NCBI GenBank assembly: GCA_006226985.1
Contig: SBGC01000066.1
Span: 1-6,660, forward strand
Length of the DNA: 6,660 bases
Reading direction: 5' to 3'
Origin: Bacillota bacterium
Lineage (GTDB): Bacteria > Bacillota_I > Bacilli_A > Acholeplasmatales > Acholeplasmataceae
Shown here: piece after piece, positions 1-6,648 of the stretch
Layout: the number at the start of each line of letters is the position of its first letter
How positions within the stretch are numbered: position 1 is the stretch's first letter
Position numbers and translations under genes: made by a program
Notes under the pieces: generated by a model
The model's input: only the letters and a program-made list of their open reading frames with translations
What the model was told of the DNA's origin: nothing
Database searches by the model: none

Positions 1-1035
1 TCATCACCCAAACAATTAGGTGATATCTTATTTGAAAGACTTAATCTTCCCTATGGTAAGAAAACTAAAACGGGTTACTCAACCAATGCTGAAGTGTTAG
101 AAGAACTCAAAAAACATCATCCGATTATCGAAAAGATTATGGATTACAGACAACTTACGAAATTGTTCTCGACATATATCGAAGGTATTAAACAAAATAT
201 TTTCGAAGATGGTAAAGTACATACCATCTATATGCAAGCACTTACTACAACCGGTAGACTATCTTCACTTGATCCTAATCTTCAAAATATTCCGATTCGT
301 ACTGAAGAAGGAAGAAAGATTAGAAAAATATTTATTGCCAAAGAAAAAGATTATTTACTTGGTGCAGACTATTCACAAATTGAACTCCGCGTTTTAGCCG
401 ATATGGCTAATGTTACTCAGCTTATTCAAGCATTTAATGATCATCAAGATATTCATACAAAGACTGCACAAGATGTTTTTCATGTCACTGAAGTCACATC
501 TGAACAACGAAGAGCAGCGAAGGCTGTAAACTTTGGTATCATCTACGGTATAGGTGCATGGAGTTTATCTGAAGATATTCATGTGACACCTAAAGAAGCA
601 CAAGCATTTATCGATCAATATTTATCCATCTATCCTGAAATCAAAGATTATATGGAAAATATCGTTAAATTTGCAAAAGAACATGACTATGTTGAAACCA
701 TCATGAAAAGAAGACGCTATATTCCTGAATTAAAATCACCTGTTTATACACAACGATCATTTGGGGAAAGAACAGCACTTAATGCACCGATTCAAGGTAG
801 TGCAGCGGATATCTTAAAAAAAGCAATGGTTGATTTATACCATTACCTCAAAAAACATAAGAAACAGTCAAAGATACTACTTCAAGTTCACGATGAGCTT
901 ATCTTACAAGTTCCAGAACATGAACTCGAAGAAATGAGAAAAATCGTTCCAAACATGATGAGAGATGCAGTCAAATTAAAAGTCGAATTAGAAACATCAT
1001 GTGATGTCGGACACACATGGTACGATCTTAAATAG
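1..1035 (+). CDS. polA: DNA polymerase I, C-terminal polymerase domain (5' end outside window)
   Basis: Family A DNA polymerase, which fills gaps and replaces RNA primers during Okazaki fragment maturation and excision repair. Only the last 344 codons are visible. The reading frame is open and homologous from base 1 (thumb motif SPKQLGDILFE, then KKTKTGYST), so the GTG at 94 is an internal Val, not a start. Residues counted from base 1: TTGRLSS and DPNLQNIPIR (about 83-100), motif A DYSQIELR with metal ligand D123, motif B/O-helix RRAAKAVNFGIIYG (R170, K174, F178, Y182), and motif C QVHDE with D298. Spacing matches E. coli Pol I (D705, R754, K758, F762, Y766, D882), which implies roughly 580 residues lie upstream. 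The O-helix position is Phe, the usual form that discriminates against dideoxynucleotides. Whether the 5' nuclease and a working 3'-5' exonuclease are present cannot be seen. It ends TAG, 10 bases before mutM. Confidence 0.97.
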   Translation, partial: SSPKQLGDILFERLNLPYGKKTKTGYSTNAEVLEELKKHHPIIEKIMDYRQLTKLFSTYIEGIKQNIFEDGKVHTIYMQALTTTGRLSSLDPNLQNIPIRTEEGRKIRKIFIAKEKDYLLGADYSQIELRVLADMANVTQLIQAFNDHQDIHTKTAQDVFHVTEVTSEQRRAAKAVNFGIIYGIGAWSLSEDIHVTPKEAQAFIDQYLSIYPEIKDYMENIVKFAKEHDYVETIMKRRRYIPELKSPVYTQRSFGERTALNAPIQGSAADILKKAMVDLYHYLKKHKKQSKILLQVHDELILQVPEHELEEMRKIVPNMMRDAVKLKVELETSCDVGHTWYDLK

Positions 1036-1041
1036 AGGTGA
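1034..1041 (+). promoter_or_regulatory. Ribosome binding site of mutM
   Basis: AGAGGTGA overlaps the polA stop codon, and its GAGGTGA part matches the 3' end of 16S rRNA. Four bases separate it from the ATG at 1046. This decides the mutM start: the frame is open further upstream to an ATG at 1001, inside polA, but only 1046 has this site and gives the required Met-Pro-Glu N-terminus. Confidence 0.85.
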
Positions 1042-1045
1042 AATC

Positions 1046-1855
1046 ATGCCTGAACTACCAGAAGTAGAAACGGTTAGACGAACTCTTATTGAAGTCATCC
1101 AACATGAAACAATTGAACGTGTATCTGTCCTCTATCCAAATATCATTCACATGGATCAACATGAGTTTACAAACCTTGTGGTTGGACAAACGATTAGAGA
1201 TCTAAAACGGAAAGGGAAATACTTAATTTTCATACTTGATAAGCATGCGATGATTATTCATCTACGTATGGAAGGAAAATTCTTTCTAAAAAGAAATGAA
1301 CCTATTTTAAAGCATGAACATATCATTTTCACATTTAGAAGTGGATTAGAACTAAGATATCATGACGTAAGAAAATTTGGAACCATCCATTTAGTACCAC
1401 TAAATGATTATCTTGACACTTATCCCATTTCTGAACTAGCTTTAGAACCTAAAGATTTAAGTGTTAATCAATTTTATCAATCGTTAAGAAATCGAAGTAT
1501 CACGATTAAGCAAGCATTACTTGATCAAAGAATCGTTTCAGGTTTAGGTAATATTTATGTTGATGAAACACTTTTTATATCAAAAATACATCCCACAAGA
1601 AAAGCATGTGATATAAATGATGAAGAAGCTAACACGATATTAAAAGCAGCAACCAATGTATTAGATAAAGCCGTTCTTTTAGGAGGAACAACCATTCGCT
1701 CATACACCTCCAGTTTAGGTGTCCATGGAAGATTCCAAAATGAACTGCTAGTCCATATGAAACAGGGTGAGCCATGTCCAAGATGTCAAACCCCAATTAT
1801 CAAAATAAGAGTCGGAGGACGGGGAACATATGTCTGTCCAGAGTGTCAAACATAG
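1046..1855 (+). CDS. mutM: Formamidopyrimidine-DNA glycosylase / AP lyase
   Basis: Base-excision repair enzyme that removes 8-oxoguanine and FaPy lesions and cuts the resulting AP site by beta,delta-elimination. The start at 1046 gives 269 aa, the normal family length, beginning MPELPEVETVRR. After Met removal the N-terminal Pro is the Schiff-base nucleophile and the next Glu is catalytic. Other visible residues are K58 in RKGKYL, M75 in HLRMEG, and R109 and F111 in DVRKFG (the residues that fill the gap left by the flipped base). The helix-two-turn-helix follows, with N169 in GLGNIY. The C-terminal zinc finger has C244, C247, C264 and C267, with R259 in its hairpin. All expected catalytic and zinc residues are present, so it should be active. 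It starts 10 bases after polA, and its last 26 bases overlap coaE. The pairing of mutM with polA is also seen in Bacillus and fits a shared repair role. Confidence 0.97.
   Translation: MPELPEVETVRRTLIEVIQHETIERVSVLYPNIIHMDQHEFTNLVVGQTIRDLKRKGKYLIFILDKHAMIIHLRMEGKFFLKRNEPILKHEHIIFTFRSGLELRYHDVRKFGTIHLVPLNDYLDTYPISELALEPKDLSVNQFYQSLRNRSITIKQALLDQRIVSGLGNIYVDETLFISKIHPTRKACDINDEEANTILKAATNVLDKAVLLGGTTIRSYTSSLGVHGRFQNELLVHMKQGEPCPRCQTPIIKIRVGGRGTYVCPECQT
1814..1819 (+). promoter_or_regulatory. Ribosome binding site of coaE, inside mutM
   Basis: GGAGGA lies 10 bases before the coaE ATG at 1830. It sits within the codons for the mutM zinc-finger hairpin (the GGRGT stretch), so the same bases encode a conserved glycine/arginine turn and the ribosome site of the next gene. 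Confidence 0.7.
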
Positions 1856-2444
1856 ACCAACAATTGTTGGTTTAACCGGGGGGATTGCTAGCGGGAAATC
1901 AACCGCATCCAATTATTTTAGACAAAAGAATCTTCCAGTGATAGACTCTGACCAAATCGTCAAATATCTATGGAAAACCCATAAAGAAATGATTCAGAAA
2001 GCTGAATCGTTCTTTGACATACACTTAAGGACACCTCAAGATTTAAAAAAATTAAGTAAAATTATCTTTAATGATGATAAAAAGCGCGAAAAACTAAATC
2101 ATATTGTTCATCCTTATGTATTTAAGCAAATCGAAGTTGAAAAAGAAAAATATCAAGATCGAGATATGATTATCATCGATATGCCACTACTTATTGAAGC
2201 TAAATACAAAACACATGTTGATCTTGTATGTCTTGTCTATGTTGACTTAGAAACACAAATAGAAAGACTTATGAATCGTGACCAAATCACGAGAGAAGAC
2301 GCACTAAAAAAGATACATAGTCAAATGTCACTTGAAGCTAAAAAAGAACATGCTGATTACATTTTTGACAACAAAGATTCAGTGAATTACCTCTATCACC
2401 AGATAGACTTGTTTTTAGGAGGATTAAAACATGAAAAACAGTAG
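1830..2444 (+). CDS. coaE: Dephospho-CoA kinase
   Basis: Catalyses the last step of coenzyme A synthesis: ATP-dependent phosphorylation of the 3'-hydroxyl of dephospho-CoA, in the cytoplasm. The protein is 204 aa, normal for the family. It shows the P-loop GGIASGKST (17-25), VIDSDQI with D39 and D41, the HP pair (94-95), IIIDMPLLIEA (114-124, the family DxPLL motif), a lid with R150 and R155, SQM (164-166) and the C-terminal ADYIFDN (175-181). ATG 1830 is the only usable start: an in-frame TAA lies upstream at 1806, and no ATG, GTG or TTG occurs between 1830 and the P-loop. It overlaps the mutM 3' end by 26 bases and dnaB by 14 bases, consistent with translational coupling. In the B. subtilis locus it also lies between mutM and dnaB. 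Confidence 0.96.
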   Translation: MSVQSVKHRPTIVGLTGGIASGKSTASNYFRQKNLPVIDSDQIVKYLWKTHKEMIQKAESFFDIHLRTPQDLKKLSKIIFNDDKKREKLNHIVHPYVFKQIEVEKEKYQDRDMIIIDMPLLIEAKYKTHVDLVCLVYVDLETQIERLMNRDQITREDALKKIHSQMSLEAKKEHADYIFDNKDSVNYLYHQIDLFLGGLKHEKQ

Positions 2445-3594
2445 TACTTTTTCCATCTTTAGCCAAACCGACTTAAGTGCTGCTGATTTCAAAGTCTTAG
2501 CATTACTCTACCAACCTCTTTTGGGATTAGAAGGTCACGCTCTATACACAACGTTTTATCAATTGATTAATAAGACAGGACGAATAGCATATACTCATCA
2601 AGAATTATTTGATTTGTTAAACCTAAAAAATGTTGATTTTTTAAAAACAAGAAATAAACTTGAAGCTCTAAATCTATTAGTCGTTAGTCAAAAAGAAGAT
2701 GCCTATTTATACACCATGAAAGCACCGCTCACAGCAAAACAGTTTTTAGTCGATACTGTTTTTGGATCGTATCTACAAAGCGAGATTGGTGAAAAAAATA
2801 TGACGATGTTAACTTCATTGTTTAAAATCGAATTACCAAATGATGAGGGTTTTGTTAATATCACAAAATCATTTGATGAAATGTATGAGTTTAAGAGTTT
2901 AAATCTTCTGAATGTAGGTTATCCTCTACAAGGTCGTATTCAAAATGGTGGAAGTCATATTAACTATAAGTTCAATTATGAAGCATTTATTGAACACTTA
3001 CCTGAAAGACTTAAAACATCACAGCTCTTAACAGATAAATTCAAAGATACAATTACAAAAATTGCCTTTGTCTATCAATTTGACGTTTCAGATTTAGTAC
3101 AGATTTACGAGCAAGCTGCAAAATCCAAACAAAACGTCAACTTTGCTCAGCTCAATCTAAAAGCTAGACAACATTATGAACAAAAACATAAGCTTTTAAC
3201 CATTAAACAAAAAGATATGCCAATACCAACACTCTTTGATCAAGTAGCTCCACAAGTCATTATTCAAAAATATGCGAAAACGGATCAACAAGGCATTGCA
3301 CTCGCTACTGCGACACAACTCCTTGAAAGAAACCCAGTTGAACCAGGTATTATCAATGTCATATTAATGCTGATATTGAAACATAAAGATGGCATACTCC
3401 CCAATTATAACTATTTAGAAAAAGTTTTACTTGATTGGATGAATAAAGGTGTACAAACCACAGAAGATGCACTAAACTATTCAACAAATCTTGAAAATCA
3501 ATGGGAAACAAAACAAAAATCACAAAAACAAACAGTAAGCAAACCTGACTGGCTCGATGACTACATTACTGATTTAGTGAAAATGGAGGATTAA
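2431..3594 (+). CDS. dnaB: Bacillus-type replication initiation protein DnaB (helicase loading; not the helicase)
   Basis: DnaB/DnaD superfamily protein. In B. subtilis DnaB works with DnaD and DnaI to load the replicative helicase at oriC and at restart sites, and is associated with the membrane. The N-terminus carries the family signature LLYQPLLGLEGHALY (about 25-39), followed by a winged-helix-like domain to about residue 120. The C-terminal DnaB_2/DnaD-like domain is seen around INVILMLILKHKDG and the Y328-x3-V332-x3-W336 version of the YxxxIxxxW motif. The tail is hydrophilic and ends PDWLDDYITDLVKMED. At 387 aa it is shorter than the 472 aa B. subtilis protein. No strong hydrophobic membrane segment is evident. 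The start is supported by AGGAGG (2417-2422) 8 bases upstream; the first 14 bases overlap coaE. dnaI follows after 2 bases, the usual pairing. The name must not be confused with the Gram-negative helicase DnaB. Confidence 0.92.
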   Translation: MKNSSTFSIFSQTDLSAADFKVLALLYQPLLGLEGHALYTTFYQLINKTGRIAYTHQELFDLLNLKNVDFLKTRNKLEALNLLVVSQKEDAYLYTMKAPLTAKQFLVDTVFGSYLQSEIGEKNMTMLTSLFKIELPNDEGFVNITKSFDEMYEFKSLNLLNVGYPLQGRIQNGGSHINYKFNYEAFIEHLPERLKTSQLLTDKFKDTITKIAFVYQFDVSDLVQIYEQAAKSKQNVNFAQLNLKARQHYEQKHKLLTIKQKDMPIPTLFDQVAPQVIIQKYAKTDQQGIALATATQLLERNPVEPGIINVILMLILKHKDGILPNYNYLEKVLLDWMNKGVQTTEDALNYSTNLENQWETKQKSQKQTVSKPDWLDDYITDLVKMED

Positions 3595-3596
3595 CC

Positions 3597-4418
3597 ATGA
3601 CACTTGATGAAATGAAAGAAGTCGTTTTAAAAGATCCTGAAACGAGAAATTTAAAAATCCATGATGTTGATGTCTATAAAGTCTATCAATATCTTGTAGA
3701 CCGTGATGAAAAAACACTTCATGACGGTTATGAGACTGTTCTCATGACTGATCCGTATATCGAAATTGTCTATCGTCCAACACGAGAAAAAGCGATTGAG
3801 ATTAAGCAACGAAAAATCAGAGAACATTTGAAATTCTACGATAGTGAAATCTATATTCAAGATGCTACACTTTCTCATTTTGAAGTTTTTAATGATGAAC
3901 GTATGAAGGCATATCAAATTGCAAAAGATTTTTTAGATAATTATCGTCGTGATCGCTATGCTAAAGGCTTATATATATACGGTAAAAATGCAACAGGGAA
4001 AAGTTATTTACTTTCAGCAGTTGCTCAAGAATTAGCACAACGAAATGTTACGGTCTTATTCGTCTATATGCCAGATTTAGTCAGAAGTATCAAGCATGGT
4101 ATGAATGAAGGAAATCTTGAAGAAAGAATTAATCAGCTCAAACAAGCCGATGTCTTAATGATTGATGACATTGGTGGAGAAAACATGACACCATGGTTTA
4201 GAGATGAAATCTTAGTTCCTATTATGCAATACAGGTTATCAGCAAAATTACCTGTCTTTATGACATCCAATTATGACTATCAACGCTTAGTCGATTTTCT
4301 ATCGGTTAATCGCGATGAGACGTCATTAATGAAGGCAGCAAGACTTGTTCAACGCATTAAAGACTTAATGATACCTATAAAACTCGTTGAAGACCAATAT
4401 AAACCAAAAAATGCTTGA
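3597..4418 (+). CDS. dnaI: Helicase loader DnaI, AAA+ ATPase
   Basis: Loads the replicative helicase onto DNA together with DnaB/DnaD (DnaC/DnaI family). The protein is 273 aa, versus 311 in B. subtilis. The AAA+ domain is clear: Walker A G129-KNATGKS136, Walker B VLMIDD (186-191), sensor 1 TSNYD (223-227), and a basic C-terminal motif AARLVQRI with R249 and R253, where the family's arginine finger/sensor 2 region lies. The N-domain (about 1-100) retains the family's general pattern, but the whole protein contains no cysteine, so the zinc-binding site described for the B. subtilis DnaI N-domain cannot form. The start is supported by TGGAGGA (3584-3590), 6 bases before the ATG. It ends TGA, which shows that the standard code is in use. 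That TGA overlaps the -35 element of the next promoter. No terminator separates it from the thrS leader. Confidence 0.94.
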   Translation: MTLDEMKEVVLKDPETRNLKIHDVDVYKVYQYLVDRDEKTLHDGYETVLMTDPYIEIVYRPTREKAIEIKQRKIREHLKFYDSEIYIQDATLSHFEVFNDERMKAYQIAKDFLDNYRRDRYAKGLYIYGKNATGKSYLLSAVAQELAQRNVTVLFVYMPDLVRSIKHGMNEGNLEERINQLKQADVLMIDDIGGENMTPWFRDEILVPIMQYRLSAKLPVFMTSNYDYQRLVDFLSVNRDETSLMKAARLVQRIKDLMIPIKLVEDQYKPKNA

Positions 4419-4442
4419 AATATAAATGTTTAGTGTTATAAT
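4415..4442 (+). promoter_or_regulatory. Sigma-A-type promoter of the thrS leader
   Basis: TTGAAA (4415-4420) and TATAAT (4437-4442) are separated by 16 bases; the -10 is a perfect consensus match. Transcription should start near 4449. The -35 element contains the dnaI stop codon TGA (4416-4418). It lies immediately upstream of a complete T-box leader, which supports it as a real promoter. Confidence 0.8.
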
Positions 4443-4448
4443 GAGTGA

Positions 4449-4657
4449 TATAAAGCAATGAAGAGGACATGGTTTAGGTTCCCCAAGCGACGTAGGATGG
4501 TGAAAGCTACGAACACTTAAATTACTCCCTTGGAGCAGGCTATTAAAAGTTAGCACGGGTCATGCCGTTATCCATATGATAAGTGCTAGAGATTTCTCTA
4601 GAACTAAGGTGGTACCACGTAAATATACGTCCTTAGATTTTCTAAGGACTTTTTTTT
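4449..4657 (+). promoter_or_regulatory. T-box riboswitch leader, threonine type, controlling thrS
   Basis: RNA leader that senses uncharged tRNA-Thr and lets transcription continue into thrS when charging is low. Stem I shows AUGA (4458-4461) facing GGAG (4532-4535); a helix of 4473-4479 with 4515-4521; the AGCGA bulge sequence (4486-4490); and a distal hairpin CGUAG/CUACG (4491-4495 with 4507-4511) whose loop has GGUG. The likely specifier is ACU at 4524-4526, just before CCCUU, which can pair with AAGAGG (4461-4466). The Stem II area has GCUA/UAGC (4539-4542 with 4551-4554) and UUAUC/GAUAA (4568-4572 with 4578-4582). Stem III is CUAGAG/CUCUAG (4586-4591 with 4596-4601). The antiterminator pairs CUAAGG (4604-4609) with CCUUAG (4631-4636) and ACGU (4617-4620) with ACGU (4627-4630). 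Its 7-base bulge UGGUACC (4610-4616) offers UGGU to the tRNA ACCA end. T-box identity is very strong; the specifier is inferred from position and from the downstream gene. Confidence 0.95.
4629..4657 (+). terminator. Intrinsic terminator of the thrS T-box
   Basis: A perfect 9-bp stem, GUCCUUAGA (4629-4637) with UCUAAGGAC (4641-4649), has a UUU loop and is followed by eight Ts (4650-4657). The 5' arm is the same segment that closes the antiterminator (4631-4636), so the two structures exclude each other, as expected of a T-box. It may also stop transcripts arriving from dnaI, since no other terminator lies between. Confidence 0.95.
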
Positions 4658-4681
4658 ATCGACAAGAAAGGAATGATATAA

Positions 4682-6613
4682 ATGATTCAAATTAAATTTC
4701 CAGATGGAAGTATGAAGGCGTTTGACAAAGGAGTTACTCCTATGCAAATCGCAGAAAGCATTTCAATGAGTCTTGCTAAAAAAGCGTTAGCAGCTGTTTT
4801 TAACAAAGATTATATTGAATTATCAAGAGCACTTGAGGAAGATGGGATGCTTGAAATCTTAACAGAAAAAGATCCACGCATTTTAGATGTTGTTAACCAC
4901 AGTACGGCTCATTTACTCGCTCAAGCAATCACGAACCTTTATCCAGGTGCATGTTTTGGTGTGGGACCTGCTATTGAAGAAGGTTTTTACTATGATGTGG
5001 ATTTTGGTGATGTAAAAGTCACTGAAGAAGACATACCAACCATTGAAAAAGAAATGCTTCGCTTAGCTGAACTCAATCAAGATATTTTAAGAAGAGAAGT
5101 TTCTTATGAAGAAGCTAAGAAGATCTTTAGCAAAGATCCTTACAAATTAGAACTTATCGAAGAACACAAAGATAAAGGTCTTACTGTTTATACACAAACG
5201 AATTTTACTGACTTATGTCGTGGTGGACACGTATTAACGACAAAATATTTAAAATTCTTTAAACTTTTATCGCTTGCTGGTGCATATTGGCGTGGAGATT
5301 CTAAGAATAAAATGCTTGTTAGAGTTTATGGTACTTCCTTCTTAAATAAAAAAGACTTAGACGCACATCTTTTATTACTGGAAGAAAGAAAACAAAGAGA
5401 TCATCGTAAACTTGGCAAAGAACTTGATTTATTCATGTTAACTAAAGAAGCTGGAGCAGGTCTTCCTTTCTGGTTACCTAAAGGAGCAACCATTCGAAGA
5501 ACCATTGAAAGATATATTACTGATGTTGAATTATCTTTAGGTTATATGCATGTTTATACACCGATTATGGCTAATGTTGATTTATATAAAACATCAGGAC
5601 ACTGGGATCACTATCAAGACTCGATGTTTCCACCAATGGATATGGGTGATGGAGAGTTTTTAGTACTTCGTCCGATGAACTGTCCACACCATATGTTAAT
5701 CTTTAAGAACGATGTTCATAGTTATAAAGAACTTCCTATTCGTATTGCAGAATTAGGTATGATGCATCGATATGAAAAAAGTGGTGCATTATCAGGTCTA
5801 CAACGTGTACGCGAAATGACATTAAATGATGCACATATCTTTGTTCGTCCTGATCAAATCAAAGAAGAGTTTAAACGTACGATGGAATTGCTGCTAGCAG
5901 TTTATAAAGACTTCAACATTACTGATTATGATTTAAGATTAAGTTATCGGGATCCTAAAGATACTGAAAAATACTTCCCAGATGATGAGATGTGGAATAA
6001 AGCAGAACGTATGCTTAAAGAAACCATGGATGAAATGGGTTTAGACTATTATGAAGCGATTGGTGAAGCAGCATTTTATGGCCCAAAGCTTGACGTTCAA
6101 GTAAGAACAGCTTTAGGTAATGCTGAAACGTTATCAACTATTCAACTTGACTTCTTATTACCTGAACGATTTGAACTAACTTATGTCGGTGAAGATGGAA
6201 AAAACATTTATAGACCGGTTGTTATTCATCGTGGAATTGTATCAACAATGGAACGATTTGTTGCGTATTTAACAGAAGAATATAAAGGTGCATTCCCATT
6301 CTGGTTAGCTCCTGTACAAGTAAAAGTTTTACCTGTTAATGTTGAAGCGCATCATCCATATGTCATGAAGATTCATCAACTTCTCAAACAAAATGGCTAT
6401 CGCGTTGAATCTGATTTGAGAGAAGAAAAGCTTGGATATAAGATTCGAGAAGTCCAAACTCAAAAAATTCCTTATTCACTTGTCTTAGGTGATAAAGAAC
6501 AGTTAGAAAATCTTGTGACATATCGTAGATATGGATCAACTGAACAACTGACAGTATCTATTGATGATTTTATGACAATGATATCGAATGAGATGAAAAA
6601 TAATTTAAAATAA
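4682..6613 (+). CDS. thrS: Threonyl-tRNA synthetase
   Basis: Class II aminoacyl-tRNA synthetase that charges tRNA-Thr and edits mis-attached serine; cytoplasmic. It has 643 aa, the normal full length. Domains in order: TGS (about 1-62), the second-additional/editing domain with HSTAH (H73, H77) and CRGGH (C179, H183), the catalytic core (about 245-535), and the anticodon-binding domain (about 540-643, including VLGDKE). Zinc ligands for threonine recognition are C334 in MNCPHH, H385 in DAHIF and H516 in IHRGIV. The class II motif 2 region is [18 protein letters not shown], and motif 3 follows H516 (GIVSTMERF). Most bacterial proteins have CRGPH and VRGMT; here these read CRGGH and VREMT, but no ligand is lost. 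The start at 4682 is preceded by AGAAAGGA (4665-4672), 9 bases away, and matches the usual TGS N-terminus. Expression is controlled by the T-box leader directly upstream. It ends TAA. Confidence 0.98.
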   Translation: MIQIKFPDGSMKAFDKGVTPMQIAESISMSLAKKALAAVFNKDYIELSRALEEDGMLEILTEKDPRILDVVNHSTAHLLAQAITNLYPGACFGVGPAIEEGFYYDVDFGDVKVTEEDIPTIEKEMLRLAELNQDILRREVSYEEAKKIFSKDPYKLELIEEHKDKGLTVYTQTNFTDLCRGGHVLTTKYLKFFKLLSLAGAYWRGDSKNKMLVRVYGTSFLNKKDLDAHLLLLEERKQRDHRKLGKELDLFMLTKEAGAGLPFWLPKGATIRRTIERYITDVELSLGYMHVYTPIMANVDLYKTSGHWDHYQDSMFPPMDMGDGEFLVLRPMNCPHHMLIFKNDVHSYKELPIRIAELGMMHRYEKSGALSGLQRVREMTLNDAHIFVRPDQIKEEFKRTMELLLAVYKDFNITDYDLRLSYRDPKDTEKYFPDDEMWNKAERMLKETMDEMGLDYYEAIGEAAFYGPKLDVQVRTALGNAETLSTIQLDFLLPERFELTYVGEDGKNIYRPVVIHRGIVSTMERFVAYLTEEYKGAFPFWLAPVQVKVLPVNVEAHHPYVMKIHQLLKQNGYRVESDLREEKLGYKIREVQTQKIPYSLVLGDKEQLENLVTYRRYGSTEQLTVSIDDFMTMISNEMKNNLK

Positions 6614-6619
6614 TTTATA

Positions 6620-6648
6620 TTGCAAAAAAAATAATTTAGTGGTAAAAT
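6620..6648 (+). promoter_or_regulatory. Promoter-like pair reading out of the window
   Basis: TTGCAA (6620-6625) and TAAAAT (6643-6648) are spaced by 17 bases; transcription would begin near 6655. It starts 7 bases after the thrS stop. In Bacillus the gene after thrS is infC, followed by rpmI and rplT, so this may drive that operon, but the target lies outside the window. AT-rich DNA gives such matches by chance, so this is tentative. Confidence 0.5.

Noticed and set aside
94..96. GTG as the start of a short polA
   Set aside because: The homologous polymerase frame is open and matches thumb-domain sequence back to base 1, so the gene is cut by the window edge.
209..397. 62-codon open frame inside polA on the plus strand
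   Set aside because: It lies in another frame across conserved polymerase codons, has no ribosome site and a low-complexity product; a chance frame in AT-rich DNA.
1001..1045. Upstream ATG that would extend mutM by 15 residues
   Set aside because: It lies inside polA, lacks the close ribosome site of 1046, and would bury the Pro nucleophile that must be N-terminal.
3651..3917. 88-codon open frame on the minus strand inside dnaI
   Set aside because: Antisense to a clear conserved gene, with no recognisable domain and no ribosome site that I can see.
4365..4556. 63-codon open frame on the minus strand across the dnaI end and the T-box
   Set aside because: It covers the dnaI tail, the promoter and Stem I of the T-box, whose RNA structure explains the sequence.
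4539..4601. Small hairpins considered as a separate small RNA or tRNA-like element
   Set aside because: Their position between Stem I and the antiterminator fits T-box Stems II and III; no tRNA cloverleaf can be drawn.
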